From assembly GCA_031264715.1 (NCBI GenBank), contig JAISDP010000293.1, forward strand, positions 1-6,644: a DNA stretch of 6,644 bases, given 5' to 3'. The notes under the pieces are model-generated. The model saw only the letters and a program-made list of their open reading frames with translations, searched no databases and was not told where the DNA came from. Position 1 is the first letter of the stretch. The number at the start of each line of letters is the position of its first letter. The DNA is from Bacteroidales bacterium (lineage in GTDB: Bacteria; Bacteroidota; Bacteroidia; Bacteroidales; UBA4181). Positions 1 through 6,441 of the stretch are shown one piece after another. The position numbers were made by a program, and so were the translations under genes.

Positions 1-52
1 AGTCATATCATCAAAACAAAGCTATGGACAGTTGGCTTTAAAAATTAATATC

Positions 53-730
53 ATGATTAAGATCACCGACCTGGAAAAGATTTACCGTACGGAAGAAGTG
101 GAAACGGTAGCATTGAACAAGATGTCGCTCGACATTGCCGAGCATGAGTTTGTAGCCATCATGGGGCCGTCGGGCTGCGGCAAATCTACGTTGCTGAACA
201 TTCTCGGCATGTTGGACAAGCCCAATTCGGGAAGTTTCCTGTTTAACGGCATTGAGGTGGCCAAATTCAGCGAGAATCAGTGCAGCGACCTTCGCAAGCG
301 CAACATTGGCTTCGTGTTCCAGAGCTTTAACCTGATTGACGAACTCACCGTGTTCGAAAATGTGGAACTGCCTTTGGTGTACAACAAAGTGAAAGCGGCC
401 AACCGCAAGGCGATTGCTGAGGCTGCTTTGGAGAAAGTACAGATGATGCACCGCCGCAATCATTTTCCGTCGCAGCTCTCCGGCGGGCAGCAACAGCGCG
501 TGGCCGTGGCGCGTGCGGTGGTGAACAGCCCCAAGCTGATCCTCGCCGACGAGCCGACCGGTAACCTCGACAGCCGTAACGGACAGGAAGTGATGGAACT
601 GCTCACCGAACTGAATGAAGCCGGAACGACCATTGTTATGGTAACCCACAGCGAGCACGACGCCCGCCATGCACACCGTATTGTGAGGATGCTCGACGGT
701 AAGACGGTGCTGGAAAATAAAATGTTTTAG
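53..730 (+). CDS. ABC transporter ATP-binding protein, MacB/LolD type (ATPase 1)
   Basis: This is the cytoplasmic ATPase that should power the FtsX-like permease encoded just downstream. The 225-residue product has every nucleotide-binding motif: Walker A GPSGCGKST at residues 38-46, Q-loop Gln90 in GFVFQSFNLIDELT, signature LSGGQQQ at 142-148, Walker B LILADEP at 162-168 with catalytic Glu167, D-loop GNLDS at 170-174 and switch His199. The FNLIDELTVFENVELPL stretch after the Q-loop is typical of the MacB/LolD branch, and 225 residues is the usual length for a free-standing ATPase of this group. I chose the ATG at 53 because the homologous sequence starts there (MIKITDLEKIY) behind an A/T-rich leader; an in-frame TTG at 32 would add seven residues and is less likely. 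The 52 bases before it show no recognisable promoter, so the operon may start outside the window. The 91-bp gap to the next gene has no strong terminator. The substrate is unknown. Confidence 0.95.
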   Translation: MIKITDLEKIYRTEEVETVALNKMSLDIAEHEFVAIMGPSGCGKSTLLNILGMLDKPNSGSFLFNGIEVAKFSENQCSDLRKRNIGFVFQSFNLIDELTVFENVELPLVYNKVKAANRKAIAEAALEKVQMMHRRNHFPSQLSGGQQQRVAVARAVVNSPKLILADEPTGNLDSRNGQEVMELLTELNEAGTTIVMVTHSEHDARHAHRIVRMLDGKTVLENKMF

Positions 731-762
731 GAAAAACCCCTCCGGTTACGGCGTTTGGCAAA

Positions 763-815
763 GATGGCGCGTTCCATCTAAAAATACCGGGGGCTTCATT
801 TCACAATAATATAAT
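763..815 (+). repeat. 53-bp direct repeat, copy 1, in the leader of permease 1
   Basis: This segment is repeated at 3256-3308 with 52 of 53 positions identical; the only difference is G793 against A3286. It begins with a small inverted repeat, GATGG-CGCGTT-CCATC (763-778), continues through TAAAAATACCGGGG and ends in an A/T-rich CACAATAATATAAT tract. It stops six bases before the permease start at 822. The first bases also hold a six-codon frame, ATG GCG CGT TCC ATC TAA (764-781). There is no T-run after the stem on this strand, so it does not look like an intrinsic terminator, and I see no Bacteroidota TAnnTTTG promoter element. It may be a shared leader or regulatory element, or a dispersed repeat that landed in intergenic DNA. 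Confidence 0.9.
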
Positions 816-821
816 AATAAC

Positions 822-3251
822 ATGAAAGGAAATTTTGTAGAAAAGGCGGGCAGCGCTTCTCCCTCTCCATTTGGGAGAGGATCGGGGCGGGGTTTCCAAC
901 TGACGCCGATTGGCCGAAACTTTTTAAGCGTAATCCGCCGGTTTAAGATGGCGATGACCTTGAACATACTGGGGCTTTCAGTCGCTTTTGCGGCATTTAT
1001 GGTGATCATGATTCAACTGGATTATGACCATAGCTTCGATAAGTTTCATACGGACTATGATAAGATTTTCCGTATGGAATTTTCTCAAAATACCTCTGCG
1101 CAAGCGATTATTTGCCGCCCTTTGGCCGACCGTTTTTTTGAGTCGTCGCCTCACATCCTCGCCGGCGCGATCACTTCATGGCCGCAAACAGCTCCTTTCC
1201 ATGCAGAAAAGAACGGGGCGCGAGTTTTATACGAAGAAAATTCGATCACCGTATCACCCTCCTTTTTCGATGTATTTACCTTTGACTTTGTGGACGGAGT
1301 AAAAGGCGATTACCTGTCGCCGTCAAATGTATTCATCCCGCTGAGCCTGTCGCGCAAGCTGTTTGGAGACGAGTCCGCAATCGGTCAACAGATTGCCCAC
1401 TCCTACTGGGGGAATCAAACGGTCATGGCGGTATACCGCGATTTTCCCGCGAACTCTATTATCGATAACTGCATTTATTTCGCCATGCGGGAAGAAGAGA
1501 ATAGGCAAAACTGGCAAAATTACAGTTACTATGTGTATTTCCGTGTAGATGATCCGTCGAGCGTTCCCCAGCTGTTTGAAAACTTCAAGCAGAATTTTGA
1601 CGCGCAGGCAGTCTTCGGAGCAGATTTTACCTGGGAAGATTCAAATGTCGGCCTGCGTTTTACCGCTTTACCGGATATTCATTATGTAACGGACGTATTG
1701 TACGACAGAACGCCGAAGGCAAGCAGGCAAACGCTGCTGGTTTTGTTTGCCATCGCCATCATCATTGTCATGATCGCAGAGATCAATTTTACCAATTTCA
1801 GCACAGCGCTTACGCCCATGCGCATCAGAAACATCAATACGCAGAAAGTACTGGGCGCCCGTCAGGGTTCCATACGCCTGTCGCTTGTTTCGGAAGCGAT
1901 GTTTATCAGCTTGCTGTCCTTTCTTGTTGCGATATGCCTGATGATGGTGTTTTACCGCACGTCGCCGGCGAGGCTGGTAGACGCCGACCTGTCGCCGGCG
2001 GCTCATCCGCTGATCGTTGGCGGGACGGCTTTTATTGCACTGTTCGCCGGTTTGCTTGCCGGCCTGTATCCCGCATGGTATATGACCTCGTTTGTTCCGG
2101 CCCTGGCATTGAAGGGAAATTTCGGCCTGTCGCCCAAGGGAAAAAGGTTGCGCAATACATTGATCGGCGTTCAGTTTATATCCTCTTATGCGCTGATTAT
2201 CGGCGTTTCCTTCATGTACCTGCAAAATCACTACATGCAACATTCGTCTTTGGGTTATGACAGGGACGAGCTGATTACTGCCGATATATCGAGACTGCAA
2301 CAAAGCCGCGATGCGTTTATCACCAAGCTCAAGGCGTATTCGGGGATTAAGGATGTTACGCATGGGGAAGTTATTCTGTCGAGTTCCGACCAGTATATGG
2401 GATGGGGACGAAAGTACAGAGGGAAGCAGATGCAGTTCCAGTGCCTGCCTGTGGATTACACATTCCTGAAAGTCATGGGTATTGAGATTACCGAAGGTCG
2501 CGATTTCCGACGGGAAGATGCAGGCACGCAATATGGCGCGTATGTGTTTAACGAGACGGCGAAAAAGGAATACGACATGGAAGCCGGCACCACCATTGAT
2601 GACAAGGGAGAAATTATAGGTTTTATGCCGGATGTGAAATTCGCTTCTTTCCGCACGGCGGTCGAGCCGATGGCGTTTTATGTGTGGGGCGCCGAGAATT
2701 GGGGCGGCCGGCCAATCTGCGCATACATCAAAGTAAAGGCCGGTACGGATAAGCGCGCGGCAATGTCGTACATACGCGACACGCTTGCCGAATTTGATGC
2801 GGAGTATACATTTGACGTCCGATTTTTTGACGAGGTATTGCAGCGGCTGTACGAAAAAGAGACTTCGCTGAGTTCGTTAATAACCCTGTTTAGCCTCATT
2901 GCCATCTTTATAGCCGTAGTAGGCGTATTCGGGCTGGTGGTATTCGACGGCGAATGTCGCCGGAAGGAAATTGGGATCAGGAAGGTTCTCGGCGCATCCG
3001 TCACAGGGATCATTGTCATGTTCAATAAGGCGTATTTCAGGATACTGGCGGTATGCTTCGTGATCGCGGCTCCGCTTGCCTGGTATGCCGTTCATAGCTG
3101 GCTGGAAAATTTTGCCTATAAAACGCCGGTATACTGGTGGGTTTATGTGCTTGCTTTTGTTGCCGTAGGAATTATTACCGCATGTACGGTAACTTTCCAG
3201 AATTGGCGCGTCGCTACAGCGAACCCGGTAAAAGCATTAAAAACGGAGTAA
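822..3251 (+). CDS. FtsX-like/MacB-type ABC transporter permease (permease 1)
   Basis: This is the inner-membrane permease partner of the preceding ATPase. The 809-residue product is a double FtsX protein. A first helix at about 44-66 is followed by an extracytoplasmic MacB-like core domain at about 67-300 and helices near 303-324, 359-378 and 397-420. The pattern then repeats: helix 445-469, second extracytoplasmic domain about 470-680, and helices 683-708, 737-760 and 769-795. The second cytoplasmic loop has the conserved KEIGIRKVLGAS (about 716-727), while the matching loop in the first half is the divergent INTQKVLGA. The chain ends in the family-typical NPVKALKTE. The ATG at 822 follows an A/T-rich leader. 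Residues of about 6-31 are unusual: they include a hairpin repeat (SPSPFGRGSGRG), and the family-like sequence resumes at NFLSVIRRFKMA, so this part looks inserted. A later start such as the ATG at 948 is possible but would remove the conserved NFLSVIRRFK. The substrate cannot be inferred; family roles include export and mechanotransmission. Confidence 0.93.
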   Translation: MKGNFVEKAGSASPSPFGRGSGRGFQLTPIGRNFLSVIRRFKMAMTLNILGLSVAFAAFMVIMIQLDYDHSFDKFHTDYDKIFRMEFSQNTSAQAIICRPLADRFFESSPHILAGAITSWPQTAPFHAEKNGARVLYEENSITVSPSFFDVFTFDFVDGVKGDYLSPSNVFIPLSLSRKLFGDESAIGQQIAHSYWGNQTVMAVYRDFPANSIIDNCIYFAMREEENRQNWQNYSYYVYFRVDDPSSVPQLFENFKQNFDAQAVFGADFTWEDSNVGLRFTALPDIHYVTDVLYDRTPKASRQTLLVLFAIAIIIVMIAEINFTNFSTALTPMRIRNINTQKVLGARQGSIRLSLVSEAMFISLLSFLVAICLMMVFYRTSPARLVDADLSPAAHPLIVGGTAFIALFAGLLAGLYPAWYMTSFVPALALKGNFGLSPKGKRLRNTLIGVQFISSYALIIGVSFMYLQNHYMQHSSLGYDRDELITADISRLQQSRDAFITKLKAYSGIKDVTHGEVILSSSDQYMGWGRKYRGKQMQFQCLPVDYTFLKVMGIEITEGRDFRREDAGTQYGAYVFNETAKKEYDMEAGTTIDDKGEIIGFMPDVKFASFRTAVEPMAFYVWGAENWGGRPICAYIKVKAGTDKRAAMSYIRDTLAEFDAEYTFDVRFFDEVLQRLYEKETSLSSLITLFSLIAIFIAVVGVFGLVVFDGECRRKEIGIRKVLGASVTGIIVMFNKAYFRILAVCFVIAAPLAWYAVHSWLENFAYKTPVYWWVYVLAFVAVGIITACTVTFQNWRVATANPVKALKTE
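859..892 (+). repeat. Hairpin-forming dispersed-type repeat inside the permease 1 N-terminus
   Basis: The stretch holds a perfect 7-bp stem, CCTCTCC at 862-868 with GGAGAGG at 874-880, around the loop ATTTG, followed by the G-rich tail ATCGGGGCGGGG. From general knowledge, palindromes of this CCCTCTCC/GGAGAGGG type with a G-rich tail are scattered in many bacterial genomes, usually between genes, and read as Ser-Pro-Ser-Pro/Gly-Arg-Gly-rich peptide when inside a gene. Here it is translated in frame as SPSPFGRGSGRG, just before the first membrane helix of the permease. The assignment rests on sequence type; only one clear copy is visible in this window. Confidence 0.7.
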
Positions 3252-3255
3252 CAGG

Positions 3256-3308
3256 GATGGCGCGTTCCATCTAAAAATACCGGGGACTTCATTTCACAAT
3301 AATATAAT
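3256..3308 (+). repeat. 53-bp direct repeat, copy 2, in the leader of ATPase 2
   Basis: This is the second copy of the 763-815 segment, with a single substitution (A3286 in place of G793). It begins five bases after the permease 1 stop codon and ends 15 bases before the ATPase 2 start. The GATGG/CCATC stem lies at 3256-3271 and the short ATG-to-TAA frame at 3257-3274. Between the repeat and the ATG is a short ATCA-rich stretch (ATCATCAATCAATCA) absent from copy 1. The near identity contrasts with the clearly diverged genes that follow the two copies, so the repeat is either recent, homogenised by gene conversion, or under selection. Confidence 0.9.
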
Positions 3309-3323
3309 CATCAATCAATCACA

Positions 3324-3995
3324 ATGGATATGTTCACAACACATCACATCACCAAATGGGTAAGCAGTCCTGCAGGACGGATATTTTTGCTTCGCGACAT
3401 CAACCTGAGCGTCGCCCGGGGCGAATTTGTTTCCATCATGGGGCCTTCAGGCTCCGGGAAGAGCACGCTGCTGAACGTGCTGGGCATGCTCGATACGTTC
3501 GACGAAGGCGAGTACATTTTCATGGAGCAGCCGGTGCAGGCGCTGAAGGAACGGCAACGCTCCGAGCTTCACAAGCACAACATCGGGTTCATTTTCCAGG
3601 CATACCACCTGATCGACGAACTCACTGTGGCCGAAAACATCGAGGCCCCGTTGCTTTATCACGGCATCAGGCAGAGCGAACGCCGTGCAGCCGTGGCCGA
3701 TATGCTCGACCGGTTCAATATCGTAGGCAAGAAGGACCTGTTTCCGGCGCAACTGTCGGGCGGGCAGCAACAGTTAGTGGGTATTGCGCGCGCGCTCATC
3801 ACCAAACCCAAACTGCTGCTGGCCGACGAACCTACGGGAAACCTCAATTCGAAACAGGGCGAGGAAATCATGCAGGTATTCACCACGCTGAATAAGGAGG
3901 AAGGCGTGACCATCATACAGGTGACACATTCCGAGAAGAATGCGGCTTACGGGAATCGGATCGTCCATTTGCTGGACGGGATGATTGTTTCGTGA
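3324..3995 (+). CDS. ABC transporter ATP-binding protein, MacB/LolD type (ATPase 2)
   Basis: This is the second free-standing cytoplasmic ATPase of the cluster, presumably serving the permease that starts at its 3' end. The 223-residue product has Walker A GPSGSGKST at residues 40-48, Q-loop Gln92 in GFIFQAYHLIDELT, signature LSGGQQQ at 144-150, Walker B LLLADEP at 164-170 with catalytic Glu169, and switch His202. Two positions depart from the family pattern seen in ATPase 1: the residue after the signature is Leu151 instead of the usual Arg, and the D-loop reads GNLNS (Asn175) instead of GNLDS. The catalytic residues are intact, so it should still bind and hydrolyse ATP. The ATG at 3324 follows an A/T-rich leader just after the second 53-bp repeat; an in-frame ATG two codons later is the only close alternative. 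It is clearly diverged from ATPase 1, so the two pairs do not come from a recent duplication. Confidence 0.95.
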   Translation: MDMFTTHHITKWVSSPAGRIFLLRDINLSVARGEFVSIMGPSGSGKSTLLNVLGMLDTFDEGEYIFMEQPVQALKERQRSELHKHNIGFIFQAYHLIDELTVAENIEAPLLYHGIRQSERRAAVADMLDRFNIVGKKDLFPAQLSGGQQQLVGIARALITKPKLLLADEPTGNLNSKQGEEIMQVFTTLNKEEGVTIIQVTHSEKNAAYGNRIVHLLDGMIVS

Positions 3996-4015
3996 TCATT
4001 AAAAAAAACATCCTT

Positions 4016-6403
4016 ATGAATCATACATTATTTCCCGATTCACGACATGCAAAACACTCCCCGTTTGGGTGGGGTTCTTTTCGCATCGCCATCCGCAACC
4101 TGCGCCGTAACGGCTTGTACTCGTGGATCAACATTGCAGGACTGGCCGTTTGCCTGGCAGCAGTACTTCTTATTTTGCTCTGGGTGAATGATGAGATGAG
4201 TTTCGATAAGTTTCACAAGCGGAGCAGGGATATTTACCTGTCGGTAGCCTCTTTCAATATGGGCGATAAGCAGGAGTACTGGAAGTCATCGTCTCCTCCG
4301 ATTGCAGGCATGGCCAAAAACGAAATCCCCGAGGTGGAAAATGCCTGCCGTATCCTCGAATACTGGGATACGGAAACCATCAAACACGGCGACAACACAT
4401 TGAGCGATGTTCGTTGCGCATTGGTAGACCCGTCGTTTTTCTCCATCTTCAGTTTCCATCTCAGGGAAGGTAATATCCATGCCGTGTTGCCCGACAGGAA
4501 CTCCGTCGTGCTGTCGGAAAGCGCTGCCGGGGTTTTATTCGGTAATGAGGAGGCAGTGGGCAAGACTGTTGTCGACCATTTGCGGCGCGAGTTTCATGTT
4601 ACGGGGGTCTTGGCCGATATGCCCGAAAACTCGTCGAACCGCTACAACGTCATCTTTTCCTTTGCCTTTTACGAAGCCCTGACGCCCCAACTGAACGAGT
4701 GGTGGGGCAACCTGAACTACAAAACGTATTTTCTGCTGCAACCCGGGGCGGACGCCAACAACGCAGCGCAAAAAATAACCGGTATCCACAGCCGTCACAG
4801 CCAGTGGGCGCTTACGTACCTGTTGCATCCACTCGAAAAGGAAAACCTGTACAACCTCGACGGAACGGCCAATACGAAATTGCAGGCCTGCCGTTTGTTT
4901 GCCGTCGCTGTTGCCTTGTTGCTGCTGATCGCGTGCATCAACTACGTGAATCTTGTAACGGCGCGTTCGTCGCGGCGGAATAAGGAGATTTTCGTACGGA
5001 ACGTATTGGGCGCACGTAAAATTAACCTCTTCGCCCATTTTTTCAACGAGTCGCTTCTGCTCTTCTTTTGCTCGCTGATCGTGGCCACATTGTTGATTTA
5101 TCTTCTCTTCCCGCTATATAACCAGATCACGGGCAAGCAACTTGAATTCCACCTGTTTTCGCTGTCGACGCTGGCAATATTCGGGCTCACGTTCCTTGTC
5201 ACTTCGTTGTTTGCCGGTATTTACCCGGCTCTTGCGCTGTCGTTGCGGCCAAAAACAGTCAATGAAGCTGTCCATGGCCGTACCGGCGTGCATGCGCTGG
5301 TGCGGAAGAGCATGGTGGTGATGCAGTTCGTGGCATCGGTCATCCTGATCATCGGGGCCTTCACCATCAACCGGCAGATGCAGTTTATCAAGCTGAAAAA
5401 TCCGGGATATGACAAAGAACATGTGTTTTACGTGGGGCTGACCCGGAATATGCGAACAAATATGGAAGATGTCAAAACCCGCGTGTTGCAATCCGCGTCT
5501 GTTGCAGGGGCTACCATCGTATCCCAGCCGTTGAACAACATCCGGCAGTTCAATGCCGGCGGCGATTGGGAGGGAAAAGGCGACCGTCAGGTGACGTTTA
5601 CCATCCTGGCTACGGATCGGGATTTCATCCCCACGATGGGAATCAAGCTTGCCGAAGGCATTAATTTCTCAGGAACTCCGGCCGACAATAACAGTTTTAT
5701 CATCAATAGGGAAGCGGCGGCGCAGATGGGTTTACACGATCCGGTGGGCAAACAGGTCCGCAACATGGAAGGCGACAATGCTACGATCATTGGGGTAACG
5801 GAAGATTTTCACTTCAAGAATATGCACGAAAAGATCGGCCCTTTACTCATCAAGGTAAATCCCCAGGCGAGTTATTTGTACGTGAAAACAGTCCCGGGCA
5901 ATGCAATCGAAGCGCTGAAGGTTGTGGAGAACGTGTACAGGGGATATGATCCCGACCTGCCTTTTGATTACAGTTTCATGGATGAGGATTTTGACAGGGT
6001 TTACAAAAACGATATTCGTACCGGTCGGTTATTCAATGTTTTTGCTTTTATCGCCATTCTGGTGTCGTGTCTTGGACTTTTTGGCCTGGTCACCTTCACC
6101 GCCGAAACCAAAACTAAGGAAATCGGTATTCGCAAGGCGCTTGGCGCCAGTGTAGCTGCGATCGTCAAGATGCTCTCGAAAGAATTCCTTATCCTGGTGG
6201 GCATCGCCATGCTCATCGCTTTCCCGTTGGCCTTTTATTGGCTGGAGGACATGTTGCAGGATTATGCCTATCGCATCGATATCGACTGGCGGATGTTTGC
6301 CCTGGCGGGGATCATCACGATGACGCTTACCCTGCTGACCGTCGGCTGGAAGGCGGTGAAAGCGGCAACCGCCAACCCTGTAAAAGCGCTCAAGAGCGAA
6401 TGA
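4016..6403 (+). CDS. FtsX-like/MacB-type ABC transporter permease (permease 2)
   Basis: This is the inner-membrane permease expected to pair with ATPase 2. From the ATG at 4016 the product is 795 residues with the double-FtsX layout: helix about 33-58, first extracytoplasmic domain starting at MSFDKFH (61-67) and reaching about 290, and helices near 293-315, 342-368 and 383-409. A second set follows: helix 429-455, extracytoplasmic domain about 456-669, and helices 670-696, 719-746 and 757-784. The cytoplasmic loops carry NKEIFVRNVLGA in the first half and the canonical KEIGIRKALGAS (about 701-712) in the second; the protein ends in NPVKALKSE. An in-frame GTG at 3992 overlaps the ATPase 2 stop as GTGA and would add eight residues (MIIKKNIL). 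I prefer 4016 because it is an ATG behind an A-rich leader, but the overlap could support translational coupling. The N-terminus before SFRIAIRNLRRNGLYSW is longer than expected and contains SPFGWGS. The substrate is unknown. Confidence 0.93.
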   Translation: MNHTLFPDSRHAKHSPFGWGSFRIAIRNLRRNGLYSWINIAGLAVCLAAVLLILLWVNDEMSFDKFHKRSRDIYLSVASFNMGDKQEYWKSSSPPIAGMAKNEIPEVENACRILEYWDTETIKHGDNTLSDVRCALVDPSFFSIFSFHLREGNIHAVLPDRNSVVLSESAAGVLFGNEEAVGKTVVDHLRREFHVTGVLADMPENSSNRYNVIFSFAFYEALTPQLNEWWGNLNYKTYFLLQPGADANNAAQKITGIHSRHSQWALTYLLHPLEKENLYNLDGTANTKLQACRLFAVAVALLLLIACINYVNLVTARSSRRNKEIFVRNVLGARKINLFAHFFNESLLLFFCSLIVATLLIYLLFPLYNQITGKQLEFHLFSLSTLAIFGLTFLVTSLFAGIYPALALSLRPKTVNEAVHGRTGVHALVRKSMVVMQFVASVILIIGAFTINRQMQFIKLKNPGYDKEHVFYVGLTRNMRTNMEDVKTRVLQSASVAGATIVSQPLNNIRQFNAGGDWEGKGDRQVTFTILATDRDFIPTMGIKLAEGINFSGTPADNNSFIINREAAAQMGLHDPVGKQVRNMEGDNATIIGVTEDFHFKNMHEKIGPLLIKVNPQASYLYVKTVPGNAIEALKVVENVYRGYDPDLPFDYSFMDEDFDRVYKNDIRTGRLFNVFAFIAILVSCLGLFGLVTFTAETKTKEIGIRKALGASVAAIVKMLSKEFLILVGIAMLIAFPLAFYWLEDMLQDYAYRIDIDWRMFALAGIITMTLTLLTVGWKAVKAATANPVKALKSE

Positions 6404-6441
6404 TGGAAGCATGGAAGCATATGCGTAACGGAAACATCCCA

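Noticed and set aside
763..781. Intrinsic terminator at the GATGG/CCATC hairpin between ATPase 1 and permease 1, and again before ATPase 2.
   Set aside because: The stem is only five base pairs and is followed by TAAAAA instead of a T-run on the coding strand. Neither orientation gives a convincing terminator.
746..1009. Minus-strand frame of 87 codons covering the first repeat and the permease 1 start.
   Set aside because: It is composed of repeat sequence and antisense of the permease N-terminus, with no conserved features.
1668..2531. Long minus-strand open frame of 287 codons inside permease 1.
   Set aside because: It lies fully antisense to a clear membrane-protein gene; its translation is rich in Arg, Gln and His without any domain, as expected of a shadow frame.
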